Shown: piece by piece, positions 46,301 through 56,639 of the stretch
Layout: the number at the start of each line of letters is the position of its first letter
Numbering within the stretch: the first letter of the stretch is position 1
NCBI RefSeq assembly: GCF_963678975.1
Contig: NC_089275.1
Coordinates: 16,690,220-16,754,219 of the forward strand
Direction of reading: 5' to 3'
DNA length: 64,000 bases
Source: Dysidea avara
Lineage: Eukaryota; Porifera; Demospongiae; Dictyoceratida; Dysideidae
Position numbers and translations under genes: made by a program
Notes under the pieces: generated by a model
What the model was told of the DNA's origin: nothing
Seen by the model: only the letters and a program-made list of their open reading frames with translations
Database searches by the model: none

Positions 46301-49300
46301 TATCGCCTTTACATTGCACCATGTAATAGTACTATGTTTGATCAAATTTCAAACTGGAACCATTTTCACAAGTCAAGTTATGTGCTGCCAAGTACATGCA
46401 ATTGGACAGGCTATAAGACTGCTTTTTGCAGATCCAGTCACATATAAAGTTTTGTTTGTGCAGCAAAGAGCAATGCATTTAAAATATGCATTTTACACAG
46501 TACACAGACAGACAGACAGACAGACACACACACACACAACACACACACAACACACACACTACACAAAGTGATATCTCACATACATACATTGTACGTCTCA
46601 AAGTAGCTGAGGAATCTCAGCAGACCACACCATTGTAGGAACACACCCAGTCCCAGTAATATACTACAGCTGTCCACTAGCGATATGGATATCACCACCT
46701 GTAGATTGAGTGATACAACACAAAGGATAAAACAATGTACAAGAAGGGTGTTCATGCATATGCACTGCATCTACATAATAATACTGTACAACATACAGTG
46801 TGTATATGTACAACACTTACCTGATCAGCAATAAATATCTTCAACATGGAGGCGACAATGATCAGAAGGTTGGCAAACAACATCAATACAAACCACTTGT
46901 TATACAATGGACTGATTTCTTTCCATCGCAGACGCTTCTTGAGTCGCTCTTTGAAATAAAGCTTGGTCTCCTAAATCACAGCATATATGTACTTACATGT
47001 GGGACAATTGATTAGGAAACACATGTACAGCAATACAATACTAATGTCAGTTGTTTGCATGTGCAGGCTATTTGACTAGTGAGAATGAATGAAGATTTTG
47101 GCAGAAGGCAGCTGGTGAAACTCACATATGACGACTAGCATAATAACACAGATAACTCTGTATAGTTAACCTTCATTTAGCCTGTAGCCTTCCTGCAATA
47201 CTTAACTAAAATACATACAGTAGTTGACATGTCAAGTAGTGTAAGTAGGTCACAAAGATGTACTTCATGACCCCATTATTAGGCCACTTCAATAATTACT
47301 TGGAGGCCATTAACATTTACTTCCTTCCTCCAGTGGTATCAAGAGTTCAGAGTTCTGTATCATCATTTGTACAGCCCATACTGGCAGTTAGACACTCTCC
47401 CCCATACAGATATTATGAACTCTGGGTGGTACCATATATGTACATGCACATGCAGTTTATGCAGGCGGTCCCATTAAGGAGAGTTTTCAAAGCATACTTG
47501 AAAGTATAACACAGTTGAGCATGCATGCACGCACACACGCACCTTTGCTAAAATCGAACTCTTGATCAGTGACCGTATGTATGTTATACTTGATAAAATC
47601 AAAATTACGATGACAGCTATATCAAATGGAACAAACTCTGACTGAGAGTTCTTCATCAAGTCAACATCACCAGGATACAAATTTTCACTGCATCTACTGA
47701 GCTTGGATTGAACATCCACTATCACAGGGATACTGCCACTATGTTCGTCATTCTGTAATAATATTGTGATATAGAACTTGGTGCAGACCGGACGACTCTT
47801 CATATCCAAATAGATTGATGTCAGACCAAACAAGAACTTGATATTCAGAATGCTAAAGGTATACACATACAACATGAAACATGGCCAAACATGGTGTGTA
47901 CACAGTAACTCACCCATCCAGTTTCTTCTCATTAATGTAATGCTCCACTTGTTCCTTTACAGTATGATTACAACAAGTTACAGTACAACAAGGAATACTC
48001 GCATTAGTACAGTTGGTTGCTGGTGGCAGTTCTCCTGTACAAGTAATGGTACGGTTGTAGAGTGGAATTTGTTCTGTGTGGGATGAAATACAGTTACTAA
48101 CAGTATATGCAGAATACATGAATGTTATACGTACAAAACAAAAACATAGCACACACTCGTGCTCGTACACACAACACATACACAGTACAATACATACCTG
48201 TTATCATTTCAGGGCTGAAGTAATATGACTTGTTAAAAGCAAACACTTCGGCAGTTTTATATCGTTTAATCTCCATAGACAGGTTAGGACGTGACCCATT
48301 TGGAAACTCATAGTCAAATGGTCCCACTGCACAGTGCCGAATGTTGTAGTACTATATAGGAACAAAAAAATTGTAAAAAGTATGAAAGTATGTAAACAGC
48401 ATTGTTGTGCAATTGATCATAGAAAGGGACAATACAAAATCCCTGGGAATACCCTAATAACTTCCCTCTAATTTTTCTGAGGGGAGAATTAACAATTAGA
48501 ACTCCAGTACACACTATTTCATGAATAGTTTTCTGTGTGTACATACAACACTGGTGCAATATGCAGAACTTCACTACTATTTCTAGTGAATGCTTTACAT
48601 GCAATCCACTAGTGAAAAACTATCTATTTTCTTACCATATCTACGGCATGAGAGATTTGATTATACAGGTCATCCATAGTGACTACTTTTCCCACTGGTC
48701 CATTACAGTCTTGAAAAACGAACATTGAGTGAAACGTTTCAACATTCTGAGACAGGAAATAGGTCAGCTTGAATTTGCTTTGAGCAAACAAGGCGACCTG
48801 TTGGAACATAGACAAGATCAGTACAGCAACAACAAAAAGTTAAAAGCTCAGATGAATACATGGTACACACAAACAAATTGGACACAAAAATCAGGTCACT
48901 GGTGTACAGACAAATTCGTGGGATCTTGCTTAATGGGTAGCCATCTTGTTCAGGTCCTAGAAATGCCTTGCTACAAAATGCCTGCCACTAGAAATCTTTT
49001 TTCTCCAACTCAGTGAAACAGGAAAAGAGAGTGGCTGAGTAATTGAGATATTAATATCCTCCACAGAGGCACTACAATATTATAGAATGGTCTCAGAAAA
49101 CTGATCTGACAAAATGGTCACACTCTACAGTATTTTATGGGATAAGCCTCTCATCCAGTCATGTTTCTAAGCTCACCAACATACGCACGCATTAACATTT
49201 TGACCCAGTCTAGGAAAACTGCCTACTTTAAAGTATTGAGAAATGCCGGTTTAAGTATTTAGTGTGTTGTAGCTTGTCAATGGCTGAAGCTATGTGTACC

Positions 49301-52300
49301 AATTTTTCACACGTTATATACCAATCCCTTACTTTCCAGAGCATCCACTGTACAAGTAGCTAACAGCTAAGTTTCCTGCCATTTTAGATAGATTTTTGAA
49401 CCGAGGTTGGCTGTATTAGGCAAGCTCTACATGGGGTAGGAGGCAGGGGCCTAGAAGGAGGGCCAGAGGCTGTTCAAAAAATTGAAGAGGAACACGTAGG
49501 GATGAATTAGGCCAAGTTATGGGCCATTCAGGTATCAAAACTGGCTTAAATGAAAGGAAATTCACAGCACAGGTCTTTAGTCAACACCACGGAGCTGTAC
49601 AGCCACATACAGTCATCTCTAGGTTGACCATAGCTCCATTAAAGCCCCACACCACACGTACGGATCGCCACTGGGCTTGGGAAAAGCAGCCAGCAAAGGC
49701 CGACCACTCAAGTCTACTGTAGCTGATACTGATGGTGAAATTTGATAGTTTATTCATGTAGCTTTGTGTTCTTGGTGAAAAAGTGAATCTGCTGACATGG
49801 GCAATAAGACCACTTTTCCCACAAATATTATACTTAAAAATTATGATTATAATTAGTCCTTGCCACATCAAATGGATATTTTGAAGAGGTATTGCTATTA
49901 AAACTTTAATATATAACTATACACAATAATATATATGTAACATCATTATTAAAGAACTTTGAAGGACAGACTCTCTTCACGCAAGTTTTGCAAAAGTGCC
50001 TAGGGTTTTGGGTGAAAATACCAAACCACTTTTTCATGAGTATAACTTCATCATACCGATCATGTATGTATTCAAAACAGAAATGACAATGTCTTACTGT
50101 TTTGTTCAAAACTACTGTTTACTCTACTCCATAAAAAGACTTTTGTATAATTTATTTTAGCGGCACTCAAAATGTGTCCAACCTCCTCTGATAGAGAACT
50201 GCTTATGCAATCACAGTAGGGTTGGGCAATATTTCAATAAATCACAGTGCTACATAGGCAACCATCGTTATTATATAGTTATACAACGGCCACGAGTGCT
50301 CTACCTGATATAAATGCACGAGCCTGAGGGCCGTCAGGCCCGAAGGCAAGTGCGTTTATACAGGCAGAGCACGAGTGCACGTTGTATAACTGTTATGTAC
50401 CACTCTGCGTGGGCAGTTCAAAGGCACCGCCAGTGCCATAATTTGCATATTGCACTGCTGTAGACCGCAGCGAGTGCATTATAACTTATAACGCACTGGT
50501 TGTGGTTTTGTAGACCACAACGAGTGCATTATAACTTATAATGCACCGACCGCAGTGCAATATACAGATATTGCACTGGCTGCGGTTTTGTGCAGCATAG
50601 CACAAGTGCCGGTGGCGAAGACCACTACGACACCTCACCTAATAGGTGGAAAGACACTTCACAGATCACTCGAATTCTTTTATAGCCTGACATGTAAAGG
50701 TCGATTGTGGGCCATAACGTCACCAATACGTATAATGTTTACAAGCAGCCAATGGCGATCGAAAAAGCCAACACGGGTGGTCACAACTCTAGTCTACATA
50801 TATATAAACGTACTTATACACCTTACTAGTCTGGTGCCATCTTAGCCCAGATTAAACTGTAGTCCACTTCAACAATGACTCAATAAAACAAATTATATTC
50901 TAAATAATACTAACCTTTACGTTCGATTGTGGTAACCAGTTTTGTCATGCCACCAGATTCGAGTTTAACCAGTGTGAATAGTAAGAATTAGACTAGTATC
51001 GTTTAGTAGTTGGGTTTTGTTTACTTAAAACGTCTATTTAGCTACTTTTTTTCGCTCGAGGGAATCACTATGGCGATTAGTCTGGCGCTTAGTCTATATG
51101 GCGATTGAGTGATCACGCTGGCATGTTGAGCACTACATAATGAGAGTCGAACAGCGAATGCAGGTTAGTGATATAACCCATAGCGTACTAGCTTTCAATA
51201 TCTCAGGTGGCTGCAGTACTGCAGGGGGGACGTCATCGCAACGTCCGGCTTGGTTACCCACAATCGATATTAGAAACCTGGCCTTTATAAGTGTTACAGC
51301 TGTCTTGTGAGACTCTCCCCACCTATTAGGTGAGTGGTACATAACAGTTATACAACGTGCACTCGTGCTCTGCCTGTATAAACGCACTTGCCTTCGGGCC
51401 TAACGGCCCTCAGGCTCGTGCGTTTATATCAGGCAGAGCACTCGTGGCCGTTGTATAACTATATAATGTACTAGTGTTGCACCGATATGACATTTTGCCG
51501 ATATTCCGATAACCGATATTGGATAATATTTCCAAGCCGCTAAATTTAGCCGATCCGATATAATACTGCATGTCTATCCTTTAGTGAGTTTTACCACAAA
51601 TTTGTTTATGAAGACTAATTTAGCTTGTTTGTAGTGGTGGTAGTGCTACAGCAATGGTTGGCAGCACTTTTAAGCAGTAATAACAACATTGCAAAGCAGT
51701 AAAATGCTACTCTATACATAGTTTGGTATACATGAGCATGTATTTTTTAAATAATACATATATCTGAATCTGCTGCTTTTTCTCTCATGGTGCCGATCCG
51801 ATACCGATATACAAAATACAGCCGATATATGGTTTTTCCGATAACCGATCCGATTATCGGTGCAACACTATTATGTACCATTCACCTAATAGGTGGGGAG
51901 AGTCTCACAAGACAGCTGTAACACTTATAAAGGCCAGGTTTCTAACATCGATTGTGGGTAACCAAGCCTGACGTTGCGATGACGTTCCCCCTGCAGTACT
52001 GCAGCCACCTGAGATATTGAAAGCTAGTACGTTATGGGTTATATCACTAACCTGCATTCGCTGTTCCACTCTCATCATGTAGTGCTCAGCATGCCAGCGT
52101 GCCATATAGACTAAGCACCAGACTAATCACCATAGTGATTCGCTCGAGCGAAAAAAAGCAGCTAAATAGACGGTTTAAGTAAACAAAACCTAACTACTAA
52201 ACGATACTAGTCTAATTCTTACTATTCACACTGGCTAAACTCGAATCTGGTGGCATGACAAAACTGGTTACCACAATCGAACGTAAAGGTTAGTATTATT

Positions 52301-54007
52301 TAGAATATATTTGTTTTATTGAGTCATTGTCGAAGTGGACTACAGTTTAATCTGGGCTAAGATGGCACCAGACTAGTAAGGTGTATAAGTACGTTTATAT
52401 ATATATGTAGACTAGAGTTGTGGCCACCCGCGTTGGCTTTTTCGATCGCCATTGGCTGCTTGTAAACATTATACGTATTGGTGACGTTATGGCCCACAAT
52501 CGACCTTTACATGTCAGGCTATAAAAGAATTCGAGTGATCTGTGAAGTGTCTTTCCACCTATTCGGTGAGGTGTCGTAGTGGTCTTCGCCACCGGCACTT
52601 GTGCTATGCTGCACAAAACCGCAGCCAGTGCAATATCTGTATATTGCACTGCGGTTGGTGCATTATAACTTATAATGCACTCGTTGTGGTCTACAAAACC
52701 GCAACCAGTGCGTTATAAGTTATAATGCACTCGCTGCGGTCTGCAGCAGTGCAATATACAAATTATGGCACTGGCGGTGCCTTTGAACTGCCCACGCAGA
52801 GTGGTACATAGTTATATATGCATGGACAAAAAGACAATTTACCTAAGGAAAACATACTGTACAAGAGGAAGGTGTCTATAGGACTTATTTCATTGTTTTA
52901 TAATATTGTAATCTGAATATGTACAGTATGTTATGCTGTATTCCCCAGATGCTTGCCCAATACAAAAAGTGGTAGATAAACAGCGTATAATCACTACAAA
53001 ACCTGTTTTTGAATTTACAATGATTACATCTGTAATGATCACTAAATCACATCACATTCCTAAAGAACTTATTGGCTTGGAGGAGAAAATGTAGCAGTGT
53101 CCTTAACTGAAATCACTACTAAGAGCTACATGAAGTCACAACATACACAGTTATGATGCTTGTCACATGACAAAATCTTGTCTCAGCAGCACCTAAATCA
53201 TCACATTCATTTGATTTCATGCATGTATACAGATGCCAAGTGTAGCACACATGAGTTGCGTGGCCACATGCAAGCATATATATATTACTATGAAGAATTT
53301 TAAGATAAAGACTCTCTAATCAATCTCTAATCTTTAGCATAAACCTGTTGTTGATCGTGTGGCAGTTCAATGGAAAAGAGCCTGTTAATAATGACCAAAG
53401 GAAACCTTGAAACATTTTCATGCTTCCATTGTATCATTCCTTTCACCCAACACATGTGGCTGCGCGCATGTGCACACACACACATGCACGCGCACACACA
53501 ATGCTACACCCTCGGCTACACTCACATACTGTAATTTGGTGCATCACAGACCCTTGTCATGCTGGGACAACGTATGTAACACTCAGGCACGTTACTCACC
53601 TGAAACGTCACTAAAATTGTACTCAAAATTTGCAGTATAAATTTCCAAGGAAATCTTCTTCGGGCAGGATATCTCCACTTTTGGAAAGGATTCATAAAAT
53701 GGAACCGGAGCCTTTCCTTTATTCTTGCTTCCTCTTGATCTAACAATACTACATGTTCACTATCAGTCTCATCTCCAGTTAGTTTCTGGGCTCGTTGCTT
53801 CAACTTTAAACAACACATAAAATACAAACACGACGCGATTGTAAAGTTGAACAGATTTCTCAACATCCAGTATAATATTGACTCTTCATCGCCCTGCTTC
53901 GCTGTGACTAGGTCTGGGGGTATTTCTGAAGATGTACCGCTCACTGTAAAAACATCGTTTTCAGCTGCAAAATTCCTAGACTTTCTCCTCTTTGGTGCAG
54001 CCTGCAT
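43397..54007 (-). CDS. mucolipin (TRPML)-like endolysosomal cation channel, complete, 10 exons
   Basis: A complete TRPML channel of 734 codons. Exons (reverse strand): 53600-54007, 48636-48797, 48198-48351, 47914-48073, 47543-47852, 46821-46970, 46588-46698, 44541-44663, 43893-44099 and 43397-43816; all junctions are GT-AG and in frame. Topology: basic cytosolic N-terminus (KRRKSR; ARRRFPWK before S1), S1 about 120-136, a large luminal domain about 137-365 with Cys-rich exon 4 and several Asn-X-Ser/Thr sites, S2 about 370-390, S3 about 414-434, S4 about 456-476, S5 about 496-520, pore loop with SLLNGDDMY (NGDD at 542-545, as in mucolipins), S6 about 563-588. Family members release Ca2+ and other cations from late endosomes and lysosomes and respond to PI(3,5)P2 through basic N-terminal residues. 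It is longer than usual (about 550-580 residues) because of a 139-residue C-tail with a His-rich run. Start is the first ATG in exon 1. Intron 1 is 4.8 kb and carries a giant palindrome. Confidence 0.93.
43893..44099 (-). CDS. exon 9 of mucolipin B: pore loop and S6
   Basis: This exon carries the selectivity-filter sequence LLNGDDMY and the complete S6 (IFISLFIYVVLSLFIGLIGE). The acidic DD pair of the filter is intact, so the channel should conduct divalent cations. Confidence 0.92.
44691..44851. repeat. 81-bp tandem duplication in mucolipin B intron 7
   Basis: Two nearly identical units start TACACCTGTAGATACCTGAT (44691 and 44772). The identity suggests a recent event. Confidence 0.9.
45140..45380. 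mobile_element. MITE with TTGTGACTGGATTTG ends, element 1 of 3 in one intron
   Basis: TTGTGACTGGATTTGACAAA mirrors TTTGTCAAATCCGGTCACAA. The inverted repeat continues inward through AGGCTTCC and GGAAGCCT, giving arms of more than 35 bp. Confidence 0.8.
45505..46151. mobile_element. MITE with TGTGACCATCTCAGC ends, element 2 of 3
   Basis: TGTGACCATCTCAGCGAAAA mirrors TTTTTGCTGAGATGGTCACA; the arms extend through CTAGTTC and GAACTAG (about 40 bp). The interior is related to 31916-32570 (ACCAAGGTATAGTTTT and GAAACAAAGATTTT), so both belong to one family. Confidence 0.8.
46216..46446. mobile_element. MITE with TATGTGACCGGATCTGC ends, element 3 of 3
   Basis: TATGTGACCGGATCTGCGAA mirrors TTGCAGATCCAGTCACATA, continuing through CTTATAGCC and GGCTATAAG. 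Confidence 0.75.
46502..46562 (+). repeat. (CAGA)n and (CA)n simple repeat
   Basis: Five CAGA units followed by interrupted CA repeats, in the intron just before mucolipin exon 7 acceptor-distal sequence. Confidence 0.9.
47543..48797 (-). CDS. exons 2-5 of mucolipin B: luminal domain and S2
   Basis: Exon 2 has LYNQISHAVD, a family block after S1. Exon 3 contains GPFDYEFPNG. Exon 4 is very Cys-rich (six Cys within ASIPCCTVTCCN and flanks) with NRT, NCT, NAS and NHT glycosylation sequons. Exon 5 ends with S2 (FDIAVIVILILSSITY). The luminal Cys count exceeds the four conserved disulfide cysteines I know from vertebrates. Confidence 0.85.
48798..50269. other. intron 1 of mucolipin B, right part, non-coding
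   Basis: No exon visible. CAGTAGGGTTGGGCAATAT near 50215 resembles a hAT terminal start but has no matching right end that I could find. Confidence 0.35.
50270..51467. mobile_element. foldback DNA transposon with about 130-bp terminal inverted repeats
   Basis: ATTATATAGTTATACAACGG begins both ends, and the inverted repeat runs through ACCACTC, each including the palindromic TTATACAACG...CGTTGTATAA module. There is no recognisable transposase. The unit forms the left arm plus centre of the 2.5-kb palindrome. Confidence 0.75.
51473..51870. mobile_element. hAT-type MITE with CCGATATCGG-like interior inside the palindrome
   Basis: TAGTGTTGCACCGATA at the left mirrors TATCGGTGCAACACTA-type sequence at the right. 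TAATGTAC (51465-51472) and TTATGTAC (51871-51878) form an 8-bp duplication with one change. Its position between the centre and the right arm shows that it arrived after the palindrome formed. Confidence 0.8.
52813..53599. other. intron 1 of mucolipin B, left part, non-coding
   Basis: No exon; a short (CA)n tract at about 53470-53500. Confidence 0.35.
53600..54007 (-). CDS. exon 1 of mucolipin B
   Basis: It encodes residues 1-136 and ends CAG/GTGAGT in phase 0. It begins MQAAPKRRKSR, includes a Cys-containing hydrophobic patch (FTIASCLYFMCC) also seen in paralogue A (FTFGACCYGPIVAC), and finishes with S1. The shared patch just before the basic stretch is unusual for mucolipins as I know them; membrane re-entry or palmitoylation is possible (inference). 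Confidence 0.88.
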
Positions 54008-54299
54008 TCTTTCTACTGACTCACAGAACGACGTATAACAAATAAGTAACTTTAAATTCTACTAAGCGATATATCAGTCCCTATACAAAGTGCATCCAAT
54101 AGACTCCGACAACTTTAAGACTTCCGAGTCACAATCACATTTATTTCTGTAGAGTTTATCACGTAACTAAACCAGAAAATTTAAGACACAACTTCTCCTT
54201 CAAAGTCCCATGTCAATTGCATCACAGTTTACAATCAACAAAGGTGATTTTCATCATTTAAAAGCATCCGCATTGTAACCACCTATAACCTCACGAGTT

Positions 54300-54308
54300 T
54301 CACGTGAC
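54300..54308. promoter_or_regulatory. CLEAR/E-box-like TCACGTGAC upstream of mucolipin B
   Basis: On the gene's strand this reads GTCACGTGA, nine of ten positions of the TFEB/MITF consensus. It lies about 293 bp upstream of the ATG at 54007. A second CACGTG core lies near 54370. Confidence 0.4.
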
Positions 54309-54309
54309 T

Positions 54310-54660
54310 AATTGTAATAAACGCGCATGGTAATTCCAACCATGTCTCCTAGCAACAAATTACTGCACACGTGCTCGCTTCTCATTGGCATGACGCGCTC
54401 GTACAGGTGAGCCGTAGAGTAACTTAAGTCATCAACCGGACGATCCTTTTCCCGGACACCTGTAGTTGCCAAACGGATAAACCGATCAGTCTAAAATTTG
54501 GAGCGTATAAAGGTCTAGGCTAAAGTATTTCAAAAATAAAATTTCAGCCCGAATGGTTGAAGCAGCTAGGAATACGAAGCCAATATGTCTGTCGGGAAAA
54601 GCAATCAATAACCGGACAAAGCGATCAATAATCCGGACAGTGGCCCTGAACTCAATTTTT
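54310..54660. other. upstream region of mucolipin B, repeat-derived in part
   Basis: The stretch from about 54430 to 54520 (CCGGACACCTGTAGTTG, AACCGATCAGTCT) shares order and wording with 59908-60000, so it belongs to a dispersed repeat. CCGGAC occurs several times. Confidence 0.4.
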
Positions 54661-55221
54661 CTGTTGATCATGCCCTATCTTGTCCAAAGGGTGGATTCCC
54701 CGCTTCAATACGCCACAACGAAGTGAGGGATATCACAGCTGAATTGTTATCTGAAGTGTGCCATGATGTGGAGGTTGAGCCTCATCTGCAGCCTCTAAGT
54801 GATGAAAGATTTCAACAGAAGACAGCCAACACTCAGGATGGCGCACGCTTGGACATTGCCATGAATGGATTTTGGGGCGGTCGTTATGAAAAATGTTATA
54901 CGGACGTCAGAGTTTTTAACCCACTTGCACCATCCAACAGTGGAACCACCCTTCAGTCATGTTACAGGAAACACGAAATAACAAAGAAGAGAGCATATGA
55001 GTTGCGAATCCGTGAAGTGGAACACAGTTCTTTTACCCCTCTATAGTGTTCTCTGCTTCCCGGGGAATGGGCCATGAAGCCAGTGTTTTTTACAAGCGAT
55101 TGGCGAGTTTATTGTCTGACAAATGGAATGACCCTTATGCCACAGTACTAGGATGGATTAGATGTAGATTGTCATTTTGTTTACTGCGCTCAGCAATCCA
55201 ATGCATTAGAGGAGCACGATC

Positions 55222-55859
55222 CGAGGGGTCCGTCACTGGCAGGAATATCGTCGAACATCAGAACTGAAATATGGAATATATTCAAATCATATTTCCGTAT
55301 ATGTACGTGTATTTTCGTATTGTTCTTATCACGTGATATAAAATTACATCATTTAATTATCTGCGGCGGGCGTCAATTATATCAAACTTCTTGTTCTCCT
55401 CACTTATTCCCAAGGTTATTCCACTGCTTGATGGTTCGCGGAAAGTAGCTGTAGCTCTGTTGGTAAGCAGTTGTTTTGGCTGGAGGGGTTATACTTACAT
55501 TCGTCTTGGCCAGCTCAGTTACTGATTGAGTCTATATAAAATGGCCCGCTCCTCGCTGGCTCCATTGCAACATGCTGGCTAACCATCATTGCTCGTACTG
55601 CGTAATCCTCGGCGTAATCGTCCCAACTGTGTGAAAAGCACTTCATTTGATATGAACCAGTAGCCTAAATAAATAATACATGGATGGAATGTAGAGGAAT
55701 ATTCAGGAATATTGTGGAATCCAATTGAATTATGGAATATGCAAGAATATCGCGAATATTTGAAATATAATCTGAAATATGCAGGAATATGGAATATCAT
55801 GGAATACAATGCCCATATTCCGAATATCGTCGATGATTTTGCTAGTGACGGACCCCTCG
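55222..55859. mobile_element. hAT-type insertion in the R2-like LINE (perfect TSD GCACGATC)
   Basis: CGAGGGGTCCGTCACT at the left has its exact complement at the right end, a 16-bp perfect inverted repeat. GCACGATC flanks both sides (55214-55221 and 55860-55867). Skipping the element restores LINE continuity across the site. Confidence 0.9.
55690..55830. repeat. degenerate GGAATAT repeat tract
   Basis: GGAATAT or close variants recur about ten times inside the 55222-55859 element, with weaker matching words at its other end (TGGAATATATTC near 55270). Confidence 0.75.
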
Positions 55860-56272
55860 GCACGATCTTCACAAGGTCGTTACATCAAAAGTGCTCCTGT
55901 GGCCTAGGTGCAATCAGAGACTCAGTTTTTGATTTAATTGTTTAACTGTTATTTGTATGTTCTAATCTTATTTTCTTTATAAAAAAAAAATAAATAAAAA
56001 AAAAAATAACTACAGCTCCGATTTCCTACAAACTCTAGGGCATGTAACATCAGTCTATGGTCGTGTGTTGATAAAAATCTGGAGTCTCAGCTATGTTTGG
56101 TTTGAAAGATATCGCTCGTTGAAGTCAGCGTGTTTCGTTGACTACTATTTACATATATGACCCGTATCAAAATGGCAAGAAGAAACGGCTGTTTCGACAT
56201 ATCAAATCATTACGAACAGATTATTGTGGCTTGGGAGCACTGCACAAGAATGGCACCAACTATACTGACAAT

Positions 56273-56612
56273 CATAGGCGGCGGAAAGGGGGGGGACTAG
56301 GGGGCTAAAGCCCCCCCTCAGAATGATATCACACCGAAATTATCTTTCTTGGAGTGGGGCTGAAAACCGTGATAAAGATCGAGATACTCTAATAGAGCAG
56401 TCACTCTAATAAAGTAGTCAGTGTGTAACGAGCTATGAAAGGATTTTTATGTAGTTTATCAGCTAGAAATGGTAGCTGGTGAGGTGAAAAGCTCTTGTCA
56501 GTTGGTTGCGACCTATTTTTTTTTTTTTTTTTTGGTCTCACTTTGCCAAACTATAGAAATAAGTCTGGGTCAGCCCAGCCCCCCCTCATATCAACTACTT
56601 CCTCCGCCGCTG
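56273..56612 (-). mobile_element. hAT-type MITE, copy 2 (8-bp TSD CTGACAAT)
   Basis: This is an inverted copy of 2178-2548: CATAGGCGGCGGAAAG at the left and CCTCCGCCGCTG at the right. It is flanked by CTGACAAT (56265-56272 and 56613-56620). It contains a poly-T run of about 20 and the 19-bp motif at 56395-56413. Confidence 0.9.
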
Positions 56613-56639
56613 CTGACAATCAGATGAAATCTTGAGATT

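Larger units (their letters stand above)
50270..52812. repeat. giant transposon-built palindrome in mucolipin intron 1
   Basis: Left arm 50394-51347 and right arm 51873-52812 are inverted near-copies. Between them lie a 110-bp palindrome (about 51350-51460, the symmetry centre) and a later insertion (51473-51870). A second copy of the 110-bp palindrome caps the left arm (about 50278-50388) but is missing at the far right, where GTACATAGTTATATATG may be the scar. Arms hold nested smaller palindromes such as TATAACTTATAATGCAC. Confidence 0.88.
54661..55980 (+). mobile_element. R2-like LINE 3' remnant (restriction-like endonuclease region), split
   Basis: The frame starting near 54650 reads FSVDHALSC, then GGFPASIRHNEVRD, EPHLQPL, GARLDIAMNGFWGGRY, TDVRVFNP, a CYRKHE block and REVEHSSFTPL. 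The RLDI...TDVRV spacing with the preceding H/C pair fits the restriction-like endonuclease region of R2/NeSL-type LINEs (inference). A two-base insertion near 55046 shifts the frame before VFSASRGMGHE and GWIRCRLSF. The sequence is then cut by the insertion at 55222-55859 and resumes (SSQGRY after AR) to a stop at about 55943, followed by an A-rich tail (55980-56010). Confidence 0.65.

Noticed and set aside
50555..50845. Matching open frames in both palindrome arms (50555-50845 plus and 52395-52649 minus)
   Set aside because: The peptides match because the arms are inverted near-copies; I see no domain, codon pattern or splice support, so they are treated as chance frames in a transposon.
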